A stretch of DNA of 38,678 nt from Actinomycetota bacterium (GTDB lineage: Bacteria; Actinomycetota; Acidimicrobiia; Acidimicrobiales; Ilumatobacteraceae): positions 1 through 38,678 of the forward strand of contig WLIV01000034.1 of NCBI GenBank assembly GCA_009702045.1, written 5' to 3'. Under the pieces are notes generated by a model that saw nothing but the letters and a program-made list of their open reading frames with translations, had not been told where the DNA came from and searched no databases. Position numbers and translations under genes: made by a program. Positions 1 through 8,622 of the stretch are shown here, piece by piece (positions within the stretch are counted from its first letter, which is position 1; each line of letters begins with the position of its first letter).

Positions 1-681
1 CGCGGCAATGTCGTGCAACGCGTCGGCATCGCGCTGCGTCTTGGTGCGCGTGTCGTACTCGCCCTCGAACGTGGCCGCGGTCTTCAGCGCGGCCTCCACT
101 TCGGCGGCCGCCCCGCCGTACAGCTCGAACGTGCCCAGCAGCGCACCGTCCGAAGCACGGCTCATCCGCAGCGAGCGATCGGCCTCCGACGGCGGGGCAT
201 CCGCATCCACCACTGCCTCGGCCTTCTTGCGCCAGGTGTCCATCACCTTCACCGTGCACTCCGCGTCCAGCGCTGCGAGGAACGGCATCAGTTCACGGTG
301 CTGCTGATCCATCAGCGGCTGCAGCTTGGGCGGGCAGAACGCGCGCACCGTGTCGGCCTGGCCGGCAGAGACGGCGCCGCAGAGCGCGAGGCCGGCGATG
401 CTGTCGAAGCGGTCGAGGAAGCGGCCCTGGGCAACCCAGCGGCCGGCCAGTACGTCGGTCATGCGGCAGCGATCGCGCAGCCAGGCGCGAGTGGACACGG
501 CACCATCGATACCCAGCTCACCCGAATTCTCCAACCGTCGCAGCGCCAACGCGAGGCGGGCCGCATTGCGTTCGTGAGCGACCATCGCCGCCACGAACTC
601 GTCCGCTGACAGGATGATGTCCTGCTCGTCCGCCGGGGTGTCCGGTGCCAGATCCGAGATCGAACCCATGTTCGTGAACAT
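1..681 (-). CDS. DUF222 (13E12-type) protein, N-terminal part, cut by the left edge
   Basis: An open frame runs from ATG at 681 to the window edge (227 codons visible, no stop). The protein begins MFTNMGSISDLAPDTP and continues as an acidic helical domain with the pattern 'RLENSGELGIDGAVSTRAWL', typical of the DUF222/13E12-repeat family. In that family a helical DUF222 domain usually precedes a C-terminal HNH nuclease domain, which would lie left of position 1. Members are multi-copy in many actinobacteria and are treated as mobile-like or recombinogenic; the cellular role is not established. A second in-frame ATG at 669 is possible. No good Shine-Dalgarno precedes either start. The hairpin at 716-762 lies just upstream. 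The family call is fairly firm; the nuclease domain is expected but not seen. Confidence 0.75.
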   Translation of the reverse strand, partial: MFTNMGSISDLAPDTPADEQDIILSADEFVAAMVAHERNAARLALALRRLENSGELGIDGAVSTRAWLRDRCRMTDVLAGRWVAQGRFLDRFDSIAGLALCGAVSAGQADTVRAFCPPKLQPLMDQQHRELMPFLAALDAECTVKVMDTWRKKAEAVVDADAPPSEADRSLRMSRASDGALLGTFELYGGAAAEVEAALKTAATFEGEYDTRTKTQRDADALHDIAA

Positions 682-715
682 ATCAGTTCACTCGCGTGGC
701 AACAACTCCGAAAAC

Positions 716-762
716 ACACTGCTACCAGGACTTTTTCTGGGAAGAAATAGTCCCAGCAGTGT
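716..762. repeat. Imperfect hairpin containing a TGGGA-N8-TCCCA repeat
   Basis: Outer arms ACACTGCT (716-723) and AGCAGTGT (755-762) are exact reverse complements. GGACT and AGTCC extend the stem across a bulge, and an inner TTTCT/AGAAA pair closes it. Inside lies CTGGGAAGAAATAGTCCCA (737-755), which matches the spacing of two copies near 24.4 kb. It sits between the vapC stop and the DUF222 gene start, so it could end the vapBC transcript or be a small dispersed palindromic repeat. Confidence 0.6.
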
Positions 763-824
763 CAGCCGGCCAGCGGTTCTCGCAGGCCAATTCGCCCTCA
801 TCCAGCGGGACCACCTGGGCCCCG

Positions 825-1232
825 TCACGCCACGTCGAGGCGTTCCACCGGCTGCCCGGTGAGCTCCGCGATCAGTTCGAAGTCCTTGTCGAAGTGCAAC
901 ACGGTCAGGTCGGCCAACTCGGCAGTCGCGGCAATCAACAGGTCGGGAACCGACGGAGCGCGGTGTTGGCCGCGCTCGGCGAGCGCCAGCTGCAGCTCGA
1001 GCGCACGGTCTTCGATCTTCGGGGTGAGGTACTCCACGGGCATCGACGAGACGGGTGGCTCAGCCAGCAGCGTGCGGTGGTCGGCAGCAGTGCGAGCCGA
1101 GTAGCCGACCTCCAGCCGCGTGACCGTGGAGATGCGCACGAGACCACGATCGATCCGACCGGCCCATTCCACAGCGTTCACCGCAGTGCTCAGTCGGACG
1201 AGCGCCGACTTGTCGATCAGCCAGGCAGTCAC
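825..1232 (-). CDS. vapC: VapC-family PIN-domain toxin (ribonuclease)
   Basis: 135 aa PIN-domain protein. The acidic residues expected for the Mg-dependent RNase site are visible: D7 in 'WLIDKSAL', E41 in '[10 protein letters not shown]', D97 in '[12 protein letters not shown]', and D115/D117 in 'VLHFDKDF'. The length is normal for VapC. In the family the toxin cleaves RNA (often tRNA or rRNA) and is held inactive by VapB. I place the start at GTG 1232 because its GTGA overlap with the antitoxin stop is the coupling typical of such pairs and is also used by tam in this window; GTG 1238 is the alternative. The antitoxin is immediately upstream. The RNA target cannot be told from sequence. Confidence 0.85.
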   Translation of the reverse strand: MTAWLIDKSALVRLSTAVNAVEWAGRIDRGLVRISTVTRLEVGYSARTAADHRTLLAEPPVSSMPVEYLTPKIEDRALELQLALAERGQHRAPSVPDLLIAATAELADLTVLHFDKDFELIAELTGQPVERLDVA

Positions 1233-1450
1233 GACCACGCGCCGGACATCACATCCGGGTCGTCGAGGTCGGCCGCCAGCGACGCGACGCGTGCGAGGTG
1301 ATCGAGGCTGATGGGACTCGCGCTACCGGCACGCTCCCGTTCGAGCGTGCGGCGGAGGTACTCGGAGCGCGACAGCCCCACTCGCTTGGCCCGAGCGTCG
1401 ATCGCGGCGATCACCTCGTCGGGAATGTCGCGGATGAGGATGTCGGTCAT
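1229..1450 (-). CDS. vapB: VapB-type antitoxin (ribbon-helix-helix)
   Basis: 73 aa protein beginning [18 protein letters not shown], a ribbon-helix-helix start (beta strand 'DILIRDIP', then helices through '[12 protein letters not shown]'). This is the DNA-binding fold of many VapB/FitA-like antitoxins; the C-terminal '[12 protein letters not shown]' would be the toxin-wrapping tail. The ATG at 1450 is preceded by a strong Shine-Dalgarno AGGAGGTGG (1457-1465, minus strand). Its stop overlaps the vapC GTG by 4 nt. A perfect inverted repeat just upstream (1465-1482) is the likely autoregulatory operator. It neutralises VapC and, as a complex, should repress its own promoter. Confidence 0.85.
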   Translation of the reverse strand: MTDILIRDIPDEVIAAIDARAKRVGLSRSEYLRRTLERERAGSASPISLDHLARVASLAADLDDPDVMSGAWS

Positions 1451-1464
1451 GGCGTGCCACCTCC

Positions 1465-1482
1465 TGATATCTGACGATATCA
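1465..1482 (-). promoter_or_regulatory. Probable VapB operator palindrome
   Basis: TGATATC-TGAC-GATATCA is a perfect 7-bp inverted repeat with a 4-bp spacer, ending directly at the vapB Shine-Dalgarno sequence. Ribbon-helix-helix antitoxins bind such palindromes to repress their own operon. A TATCGT -10-like hexamer lies inside it on the minus strand; no clear -35 is seen. Confidence 0.6.
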
Positions 1483-1493
1483 CGCAGACGCGC

Positions 1494-2420
1494 TCACTGC
1501 CAGTGCAGGCGCAGACCGCGGGTGTGCCAGCGCATGTGGAACAACCGGCCGGTCGACGACCCAGTGATGTAGGCGTCGCGGTACTCGCCACTGCCGTCTG
1601 CATCGCCGAAACAGATGTTCGTGACCAGACGATCATCGACCGGGATGTGCCGCATACTGCCGTCGTGCGGCGAGATCACCGTGATGCCGCCATTGATCAG
1701 CGTGCCGACGCACACGTTGCCGTCACCATCGACGGCCAGCGAATCGAGCAGTTGGTGGCCGGGCAGACCCGCCAGGCACGGCCAGTCGTCGAGCGCGGCC
1801 GGCTTCTCCAGCACACCAGGTGCCACCACCCGGCGGCGCCACACGCGGCCCGTGTCGGTCTCGGCCCAGTACAGCACGTTGCCGTCGGGCGACAGCCCAA
1901 TGCCGTTGGGAGCGTCCGTGGGGAACACTTGCTCGCTGATGTGCGACCCATCGGGCAGTGCGTAGTAGACACCGGTGATGTCGCCTGTGCGGCGGGCGCG
2001 GTCGCGGATGCCGTGGTCGGTGAACCAGAAGCCACCGTGTGCATCGAAGACCAGATCGTTGGGCGCCCGCAGCGCACGCCCATCGCAGTGTGTGTACAGC
2101 GTGGTGAGTTCACCCGTGGCTGGGTCGAGTCGCTGGATGCTGCCACCGAGGTAGCGCGAGTCGTCGAAGCGCCCCGGGAACGTCATCGCGCGGAACTCCT
2201 GCGCAGTGAAACTGCCACCGTTGTTACACAGGTAGAACGCTCCATCGGGGCCCACTGCCAACCCGTTGGGGCCACCGGGCACTTCCGCCACCGTGCTCTG
2301 CGACCCGTCGGGGTGCACGCGGGTGACACGCTGACCGAACATCTCCACCAGCACAACGCTGCCGTCGGGCATCGCCACCGGCCCCTCCGGGAACCGCAAA
2401 CCCTCGGCGACCACCTTCAT
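1494..2420 (-). CDS. SMP-30/gluconolactonase-like beta-propeller lactonase
   Basis: 308 aa soluble protein with no signal peptide, built of six-bladed propeller repeats: 'LRFPEGPVAMPDG', 'GGPNGLAVGPDGAFYLCNNGG', 'APNDLVFDAHGGFWFTD', 'APNGIGLSPDGNVLYWAET', 'LLDSLAVDGDGNVCVG'. Expected metal ligands are present by position: E12 in EGP, the Asn of PND, and the Asp of LDSLAVD. Family members hydrolyse sugar lactones or other lactones and esters using a divalent metal; the substrate here is unknown. The ATG at 2420 overlaps the ftsK stop as ATGA, so it is probably translated by coupling to ftsK, an unusual pairing. Length is normal for the family. Confidence 0.85.
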   Translation of the reverse strand: MKVVAEGLRFPEGPVAMPDGSVVLVEMFGQRVTRVHPDGSQSTVAEVPGGPNGLAVGPDGAFYLCNNGGSFTAQEFRAMTFPGRFDDSRYLGGSIQRLDPATGELTTLYTHCDGRALRAPNDLVFDAHGGFWFTDHGIRDRARRTGDITGVYYALPDGSHISEQVFPTDAPNGIGLSPDGNVLYWAETDTGRVWRRRVVAPGVLEKPAALDDWPCLAGLPGHQLLDSLAVDGDGNVCVGTLINGGITVISPHDGSMRHIPVDDRLVTNICFGDADGSGEYRDAYITGSSTGRLFHMRWHTRGLRLHWQ

Positions 2421-4795
2421 CGATTGCGGTGCGCTTCTTGCAGCAGGTCGTACTCCTCGACCGTCATCAGCACCGAGCGGGCCTTGGAGCCTTCGCTGGG
2501 GCCGACCACACCGCGCTGCTCGAGCAGATCCATCATGCGGCCGGCGCGAGCGAAGCCGACCTTCAGCTTGCGCTGCAACATCGAGGTACTGCCCAGTTGG
2601 CTGCGCACCACGAGTTCCATCGCCTGACGCATGAGCACTTCGTCTTCGTCGCTGTCTTCGCCGTTGCCGCCGAAGTTGCCGCCGCCGAGAATGCCACCAT
2701 CGGCGTCCTCACCCTCGACGCCGGTGGCGTACACCGGCTCGGGCGCCTGACGTCGCCAGTGACCGACGACCTTGCGCACCTCTTCCTCGCTGACGAATGA
2801 CCCCTGGATGCGCTGCGAAACATTGCTGTTTCCCGGCAACAGCAACATGTCGCCCTTGCCCACCAGCTTCTCCGCGCCGGGCTGGTCGAGGATCACCCGA
2901 CTGTCGGTGAGGCTGTTGACCGCATACGCGATGCGAGCCGGGATGTTGGCCTTGATCACACCGGTGATGACGTTCACCGACGGACGCTGCGTGGCGACGA
3001 TGAGGTGAATGCCCACCGCACGGGCCTTCTGCGCGATCCGGGTGATGCTCTCCTCCACATCGCGCGCTGCCACCATCATCAAGTCGTTCAACTCGTCGAC
3101 CACCACCACGATGTAGGGCAGCCGTTCATGCACCGTGGAGCTGTCGGCTTCGGTGCCCGACTCGGGTGCCAGCTCGCCGCGTTCGTAGGCCGCGTTGTAA
3201 CCGGTGATATCGCGGAAGCCGACCTCGAACAACAGGTCGTACCGACGGTCCATCTCCTTGCACGCCCAACTCAGCGCATTGGCCGCCTTCTTCGGGTTCG
3301 TGACCGGTTCCGTCAGCAAGTGCGGCGAACGGTTGTACTGCCCCATCTCGACCTGCTTGGGGTCGATCAGGATCAAGCGCACCTGATCCGGCGTGGTGCG
3401 CATCAGCAGCGACGTGATGATGCAGTTAAGACCACTGGACTTGCCCGAACCGGTGGTGCCCGCGATCAGCAGGTGCGGCATCGTGGACAGGTTGAGGAAC
3501 ACAGCCCGACCGGCGATGTCTTTACCGATGGCCACGTCGAGCGGGTGCGTGGCGGTCTTCGACTCGGGGGCATTCATGATGTCGCCCAGACTGACCAACT
3601 GACGCGTGTGGTTCGGTACCTCGACACCGATCGCCGAACGACCGGGGATGGGGGCCAAAATGCGCACATCGACCGCAGCCATCGCATACGCGATGTCGCG
3701 AGTGAGGCTGGTGATCCGCGCCACCTTGACGCCTTGCCCCAACTCGAGTTCGTAGCGCGTGACGGTGGGGCCGACCGTCTGGCCCACCAACTTGGTCTCG
3801 ACACCATGCGACATCAGCGAATCGACCAACGTGCGACCGCGGGCCTCCACCTCGGCCTTGTTGATCACCTGGTTCGCGCTGCGCTGCAGGTGGCTCATCG
3901 GTGGCAACTGCCACTGACCACGCTGCGCGCCGGGACCCAGTTCCAGTTCGTCCTGCTCGCCAGGGCCGGTGTCCACAGGGACCTGACGTGGTGCACCTTT
4001 GGGCTGGCGGGTCTTCTTCGGCTCCGCCGGCGGATCCCAGTCGTTCTCGGCCTCACCGTCGTACAGCGCCGGCCCGGCAAACCCACCGGGATCGGCGTCG
4101 GCACCCTCGCGATCGCTCTGCAACGACGACACCTGATCCATCGTCGAGCGGATCTTGCGACCGAGCGGACGGAACAACGTGTTCATGCCGTTCCCGGCAC
4201 TTCCTGCCATCGTGCGCAGCGAGTTGCCAGTGATGAGCATCATGCCGACGATGAGTAGCAGCACCAGCACCAGCGCTGCGCCGGCGGGCGCCAACAAGCC
4301 ACGTAGTGGCGCGCCGAACATCGCCCCCAGCCAGCCACCGGCCTTGCCCATCTCCTTCAACCCGTGCGGGTTGCGGGCAACGTGCAGAACCCCGAGCACG
4401 GCCGTCACGCACAGCCCCCACCCGAGGGTGAGCCGCCACCGGTGGCCGTTGTGACCGCGCTTGATGAATGCCACACCGGCGCTCACCAGCGCAACGGGCA
4501 CGAGGTAGCGGCCCACACCGGAGAACCAGCCAACGACCGTGGCCACGCCACGACCCACCGGGCCGGCATGGCCGCCCATGTAGACACCGAGGCCCAGCAG
4601 CAGGCCAATGGCCACCAGCCCGATACCCCAGAACTCGTGCTCGCGGCCTTCAACCGCCTCGCGCAGCTCGGACGACGCGTTGTCGCGACGCGAACGGGGC
4701 AGTTCAGCCGTCTCGGGACGCGTCGTTGTACGCGCTGTCGGGGCCGCCTGCGGCTTCGTCTTTGATCGTCGGTTGGGTTGGCCCCAGGTTGCCAT
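2417..4795 (-). CDS. ftsK: DNA translocase FtsK/SpoIIIE
   Basis: 792 aa. The N-terminus is basic, followed by four hydrophobic segments (about residues 54-74, 85-112, 122-143, 163-190), an acidic/proline linker, then the motor. Walker A is GTTGSGKS at about 445-452, followed by 'LILIDPKQVEM', the Walker B-type 'VVVVDELNDLMM' near 565-575, and 'ATQRPSVNVITGVIKANIP'. The C-terminal winged-helix gamma domain that reads KOPS-type sites is present ('LLEQRGVVGPSEGSKARSVLM'). It pumps chromosome DNA through the division septum. I chose ATG 4795 (MATWGQPN) over GTG 4804 because a TACCGT -10 box ends 7 nt upstream, fitting a leaderless start. The downstream SMP-30 gene overlaps by 4 nt. Confidence 0.95.
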   Translation of the reverse strand: MATWGQPNRRSKTKPQAAPTARTTTRPETAELPRSRRDNASSELREAVEGREHEFWGIGLVAIGLLLGLGVYMGGHAGPVGRGVATVVGWFSGVGRYLVPVALVSAGVAFIKRGHNGHRWRLTLGWGLCVTAVLGVLHVARNPHGLKEMGKAGGWLGAMFGAPLRGLLAPAGAALVLVLLLIVGMMLITGNSLRTMAGSAGNGMNTLFRPLGRKIRSTMDQVSSLQSDREGADADPGGFAGPALYDGEAENDWDPPAEPKKTRQPKGAPRQVPVDTGPGEQDELELGPGAQRGQWQLPPMSHLQRSANQVINKAEVEARGRTLVDSLMSHGVETKLVGQTVGPTVTRYELELGQGVKVARITSLTRDIAYAMAAVDVRILAPIPGRSAIGVEVPNHTRQLVSLGDIMNAPESKTATHPLDVAIGKDIAGRAVFLNLSTMPHLLIAGTTGSGKSSGLNCIITSLLMRTTPDQVRLILIDPKQVEMGQYNRSPHLLTEPVTNPKKAANALSWACKEMDRRYDLLFEVGFRDITGYNAAYERGELAPESGTEADSSTVHERLPYIVVVVDELNDLMMVAARDVEESITRIAQKARAVGIHLIVATQRPSVNVITGVIKANIPARIAYAVNSLTDSRVILDQPGAEKLVGKGDMLLLPGNSNVSQRIQGSFVSEEEVRKVVGHWRRQAPEPVYATGVEGEDADGGILGGGNFGGNGEDSDEDEVLMRQAMELVVRSQLGSTSMLQRKLKVGFARAGRMMDLLEQRGVVGPSEGSKARSVLMTVEEYDLLQEAHRNR

Positions 4796-4802
4796 TTGTC
4801 TC

Positions 4803-4808
4803 ACGGTA
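4803..4808 (-). promoter_or_regulatory. Leaderless -10 box of ftsK
   Basis: TACCGT on the minus strand, 7 nt before ATG 4795. No Shine-Dalgarno and no recognisable -35. Confidence 0.45.
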
Positions 4809-4840
4809 CCAAGGGGGCGCGCGTCGGGGTGGCCACTCGC

Positions 4841-5404
4841 TCAGTTCACCGGGTCGACCGACTTGACCTCACCCTTCGGACCGAGCACCACATCGAGGCC
4901 ACCACCTTGTGCCGAGGTGAGCAGTACGCCGTACAGGAGGTGCCCCTGGCCATCGCCATGAATGTAGAAACTGTCGAGCGTCGCACCGGGTAGCTGCTCC
5001 CTCACTTTGCTGAACACCAGGGCCGGATCAAAATCGAGACCGGTCGCCGCGAAGGTGCCGCCACTGGCGGCCTCACCCTCGCGTGCCGACAGTTCGCCAC
5101 CGACGAACACCCATGACTGTGCGATCGCGCCATTGTTGAGGGCGACGAACAGGTTCACCAGTTTGGCAGTGGCGTTGATCTCGAAGTACTGCTGCGGCCC
5201 GCCCAACTGGGCCTCGATCGCCGCGATCGCCAGCGGAATCTGGTCGAGCACCGGCAACTCGGTCGAGGACGGATCGGGCGCTGATTGCTGTGCCACGGTG
5301 GTGGAGGTGGCGGCCGACGAGCCGCCGTTGTCGCTGCACGCCACGGTTGCGATGGCAGCGATGCCGATTAACACAGCGGTGACGGGGTTCTTCACGGCAT
5401 GCAC
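4841..5404 (-). CDS. Hypothetical secreted lipoprotein
   Basis: 187 aa. A signal peptide ends in a lipobox-like TVAC (C23), followed by a Ser/Thr-rich linker, as in bacterial surface lipoproteins. The mature domain ('LPVLDQIPLAIAAIEAQLGG...YFEINATAKLVNLFVAL', then 'FYIHGDGQGHLLYGVLL') matches no family I recognise. The GTG start at 5404 is supported by a TAGCCT -10 box (5411-5416) that ends 6 nt upstream. It sits between ftsK (its own promoter lies in the 45-nt gap) and the divergently transcribed LCP gene, so a cell-envelope role is plausible but unproven. Confidence 0.7.
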   Translation of the reverse strand: MHAVKNPVTAVLIGIAAIATVACSDNGGSSAATSTTVAQQSAPDPSSTELPVLDQIPLAIAAIEAQLGGPQQYFEINATAKLVNLFVALNNGAIAQSWVFVGGELSAREGEAASGGTFAATGLDFDPALVFSKVREQLPGATLDSFYIHGDGQGHLLYGVLLTSAQGGGLDVVLGPKGEVKSVDPVN

Positions 5405-5410
5405 ACCGGA

Positions 5411-5416
5411 AGGCTA
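5411..5416 (-). promoter_or_regulatory. Leaderless -10 box of the 4841-5404 lipoprotein gene
   Basis: TAGCCT on the minus strand, 6 nt before GTG 5404; no Shine-Dalgarno between. Confidence 0.4.
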
Positions 5417-5433
5417 GGCCCCGTGCGCATGAT

Positions 5434-6936
5434 GTGAAGATGCAGCCGGACGAGACAGCGGACACCAACCGGCCCGGCACGAACTTGCACGGCCTGTGGG
5501 TCTGCACCGCCGCTGTGCTGTGCTCGCTACTCACCCCTGGCGCGGGCCACATCGTCATCCGCGCGAACACCCGCCGATGGAGTGTCATCGTCGCCGCAGC
5601 CAGCAGCCTTGTCGCCACTGCCGTGCTGCTGTGGGTGATCACCACCTCGCATTCCAGCGGCAGCCTTGCGGCCCTGGCCGCCGGTATCGTCGCCGATCGC
5701 GTCCGGTTCCTTGCCGTCGCCGCCGCGTTGATCGTGCTGGCCGTCACCCGCCTGTGGTCGGCGGCGGAGGTGGCCTGGCTGGCCCGTCCGCTGAACAGCG
5801 TGTGGCGCACGATCGTTGCCACAACGGCAGCCCTGACGCTCGTCATCGTTGGCGTCACCCCGCTCGTAGTCGCTGCCGGCTACGTCTGGCGCACCGATCG
5901 GGCCGTCGAGCGGGTGTTCGGTTCCGGCGATGCCCAGACGGCTCAGCCCGGCGTGCTGCCCCCTACCACCGACCAGGAGACCGACTCGCTGCCCAACAGC
6001 AGCAGCACGACGTCCACCACGATGCCGCCGTTCCCGGGCACCGACCGAGTCAACGTGCTGTTGTTGGGCGGCGACGCCGGCAAGGGGCGCTGGAGTCTGC
6101 GCACCGACTCGATGATCCTCGTATCGATCGATCCCGAGACGGGCGACACCGCGATGATCTCTGTGCCGCGCAACCTCACGATGCTGCCATTCCCGCCCGG
6201 CACTGCCTTGGCCGAACAGTTCCCGCACGGCTTCACCGACCTGGCCAACGCGGTGTATCCCTATGTCAACGCTCGTCCGGCACTCGCTGGCGGAGTCGCT
6301 GACGCCGGCGCGCAGGCCATCAAACTCGGTATCGCCCAACTGCTCGGTGTGCCCGTTCAGTACTACGTGCTGGTCGATATGGGCGGGTTCATCGATGTGG
6401 TGGATGCCCTCGGCGGAATCGACGTCACCATCACCAAGCGGGTGCCTGCGCCAGGGAACCCGTCCGAGGCCAAGCACAACGTCCCGCAGTGGTTCGAGAA
6501 GGGCATCCAGCATCTGGACGGCACCCTCGCGTTGTCCTACGCCCGTTCGCGTCATGCCGACGACGACTACCAACGAATGGGACGCCAGCGCTGCGTACTG
6601 GCAGGTATCGCCGCGGCCGCAACGCCGAAGGCGCTCGCCACCGGGCTCGGCTCGCTGGTCGACGCGTTCGGCGCCTCGGTGCGCACCGACATACCCCGCG
6701 AACGTCTTCCAGAGTTCGTGCAACTCATCGAACGCTATGCGGCGGCTGGCGGACAGGACTCGGTACGCACACTGCTGCTGACACCTCCGGTGATCATCCC
6801 CAACCTCAACAACTGGGATGCAGCGCACGTGCGCGAACTGGTGAAGACGCTGCTGACCGAACCCTCGGCGCTGCCCACGATCGGCGGCCTCCCACCCTTG
6901 GGTGATCAGCTGACCGCCGAGTGCACGGTGTCCTGA
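5434..6936 (+). CDS. LytR-CpsA-Psr (LCP) family cell-wall glycopolymer ligase
   Basis: 500 aa membrane protein. Several hydrophobic segments lie in the first about 155 residues ('LWVCTAAVLCSLL', 'WSVIVAAASSLVATAVLLWV', 'LAVAAALIVLAV', 'ALTLVIVGVTPLVVAAGYV'), more than the single anchor of classical LCP proteins. A Ser/Thr linker leads to the extracellular LCP domain (about 205-400): 'RVNVLLLGGDAG...RTDSMILVSIDPETGDTAMISVPRNL', 'VDMGGFIDVVDALGGIDV', 'GIQHLDGTLALSYARSRHADDDYQRMGRQRCVL'. The Arg/Asp residues of RTDSM, VPRN and YARSRHADDDYQR are those that bind lipid pyrophosphate. LCP enzymes attach teichoic-type polymers or arabinogalactan to peptidoglycan. The start may be GTG 5434 or ATG 5440; neither has a Shine-Dalgarno. 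Its stop is 2 nt from the convergent rnj stop. Confidence 0.9.
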   Translation: MKMQPDETADTNRPGTNLHGLWVCTAAVLCSLLTPGAGHIVIRANTRRWSVIVAAASSLVATAVLLWVITTSHSSGSLAALAAGIVADRVRFLAVAAALIVLAVTRLWSAAEVAWLARPLNSVWRTIVATTAALTLVIVGVTPLVVAAGYVWRTDRAVERVFGSGDAQTAQPGVLPPTTDQETDSLPNSSSTTSTTMPPFPGTDRVNVLLLGGDAGKGRWSLRTDSMILVSIDPETGDTAMISVPRNLTMLPFPPGTALAEQFPHGFTDLANAVYPYVNARPALAGGVADAGAQAIKLGIAQLLGVPVQYYVLVDMGGFIDVVDALGGIDVTITKRVPAPGNPSEAKHNVPQWFEKGIQHLDGTLALSYARSRHADDDYQRMGRQRCVLAGIAAAATPKALATGLGSLVDAFGASVRTDIPRERLPEFVQLIERYAAAGGQDSVRTLLLTPPVIIPNLNNWDAAHVRELVKTLLTEPSALPTIGGLPPLGDQLTAECTVS

Positions 6937-6938
6937 GC

Positions 6939-8612
6939 TCAGGTCTCCATCACGACGGGCACGATCATCGGCCGACGCTTGGTGCGTTCGCTGACGAACT
7001 TGCCGGCCGCCTTGCGCACATCGCGCTCGAGCGACTCGACATCCTTCACACCGGCGGCCAAGGATGCCTCGAGGACCGCCGCCACCCGGTCGCATGCCTC
7101 GTCGAGCAGATCCTCTGCCTCCGGGGCGTACACCCAGCCACGGGTGATGATCTCGGGGCCGGTGAGCACCTTGCGCGTCTGGAGATCGACCGTGACCACG
7201 ACCACCACGACGCCCTCCTCGGCCAACACCCGACGGTCGCGCAGGACGCCCTGGCCGACATCGCCGACGATGCCGTCGACGTACAGGTAGCCAGCAGGCA
7301 CCCGGCCGATCGCCTTCAGCCCGTCGTCGCTGAGTTCGAGTACGTCGCCGTCCTCGCACACCAGCACGTGGTCCTTGGGGATGCCCATCAGGTAGCCCAG
7401 CTTGGCGTTGGCCACCATGTGGCGGTACTCGCCGTGAATCGGCACCAGCCACTCGGGCTCGGTGATCGACATGTAGGTCTTCAGCTCGTCGGCCTGGGCG
7501 TGGCCGGTGGCGTGCACATCGGCGACGCCACTGTGCACCACCTCAACACCGGCGCGCAGCAGGTCGTCGATCACTCGGTTCACGTTGCTCTCGTTGCCGG
7601 GGATCGCATGGCTGGAGAGGATCACCGTGTCGTTGTCGCTGACCTTCACCCACTTGTTTTCGCCACGGGCCAACAGCGCCAGCGCCGACATCGGCTCGCC
7701 CTGCGAACCGGTGGAGATCACACACAACTGCTCGGGCTTGTACTTGCCCGCATCCTCGATGTCGATCAGCTTGTCGTCGGGGATCGTCAGCACGCCGAGG
7801 TCGCGGCCCATGCGCACGTTCTTGCGAATGCTCATACCCAGCGTGGCCACCACGCGCCCATTGGCAATTGCGGCGTCAGCAATCTGTTGGATGCGGTGCA
7901 GGTGGCTGGCGAAGCTGGCGGTGATGACTCGGCGGCCCTTCTGATCGGCAAACACCGCCCGCAGCACGGCGCCGACGCTGCTCTCGCTGGGGGCGTGGCC
8001 GTGCTCCTCAGCGTTGGTGCTGTCGGCCATGAGCAGCCGGATGCCCTCCGTATTGGCGATCGCACCGATACGTCCGAGGTCGGTGCGGCGGCCGTCGACC
8101 GGTGTGAGGTCGAGCTTGAAGTCGCCGGTGTGCAGAATCACGCCCTGCGGTGTGTGCAGCGCGATGGCGTGGGCGTGCGGGACGGAGTGCGTCACCGGCA
8201 GGAACTCCACGTCGAACGGCCCGATCATCCGCCGCTCACCGTCCTTGACGACGTTGAGTGCGGTGCGGCCCAATAGGCCGGCTTCCTCGATGCGGTTGCG
8301 GGCCAGACCCAGCGTGACCGCCGAGCCATAAATCGGGAAGCTCAGCTCGCGCAGCAGGTACTGCAGCGCCCCGACGTGATCCTCATGGCCGTGCGTGGCG
8401 ACGAGGCCGACGATGTGGTCGGCGTTCGCGCGTAGCCATGTGAAGTCGGGCAGCACGAGGTCGATGCCGTGCATATCGGCGTCGGGGAACATCAGACCGC
8501 AGTCGATGAGCAACACCTTGCGCTCGTCACCTTCACCCTGCTCGATGGCCATGCAGTTGCGGCCGATCTCACCGAGTCCACCCAGGAAAATGATGCGGAC
8601 GGGAGTTGCCAT
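6939..8612 (-). CDS. rnj: Ribonuclease J
   Basis: 557 aa metallo-beta-lactamase/beta-CASP RNase. The start MATPVRIIFLGGLGEIGRN is the canonical RNase J beginning. Zn ligands lie in HGHEDH (74-79), 'VTHSVPHA', 'LHTGDFKLD' and 'VHATGHAQADEL'; beta-CASP motifs include 'LMADSTNAEEHGHAPSE', 'SFASHLHRIQQI' and 'ISTGSQGEPM'. A C-terminal domain follows. It performs 5'-3' exonucleolytic and endonucleolytic mRNA decay and rRNA maturation. The ATG at 8612 follows the dapA stop by 10 nt, so the two are co-transcribed, an order conserved in actinobacteria (Rv2752c-Rv2753c in M. tuberculosis). Here the pair also sits at the end of a TetR-headed gene run. Confidence 0.95.
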   Translation of the reverse strand: MATPVRIIFLGGLGEIGRNCMAIEQGEGDERKVLLIDCGLMFPDADMHGIDLVLPDFTWLRANADHIVGLVATHGHEDHVGALQYLLRELSFPIYGSAVTLGLARNRIEEAGLLGRTALNVVKDGERRMIGPFDVEFLPVTHSVPHAHAIALHTPQGVILHTGDFKLDLTPVDGRRTDLGRIGAIANTEGIRLLMADSTNAEEHGHAPSESSVGAVLRAVFADQKGRRVITASFASHLHRIQQIADAAIANGRVVATLGMSIRKNVRMGRDLGVLTIPDDKLIDIEDAGKYKPEQLCVISTGSQGEPMSALALLARGENKWVKVSDNDTVILSSHAIPGNESNVNRVIDDLLRAGVEVVHSGVADVHATGHAQADELKTYMSITEPEWLVPIHGEYRHMVANAKLGYLMGIPKDHVLVCEDGDVLELSDDGLKAIGRVPAGYLYVDGIVGDVGQGVLRDRRVLAEEGVVVVVVTVDLQTRKVLTGPEIITRGWVYAPEAEDLLDEACDRVAAVLEASLAAGVKDVESLERDVRKAAGKFVSERTKRRPMIVPVVMET

Positions 8613-8622
8613 CAGAGGTACC

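Noticed and set aside
5527-7452. A 641-codon minus-strand open frame across the LCP gene and the end of rnj
   Set aside because: It covers two genes with clear motifs in other frames; its own sequence is Arg/Gly-rich without domain signal.
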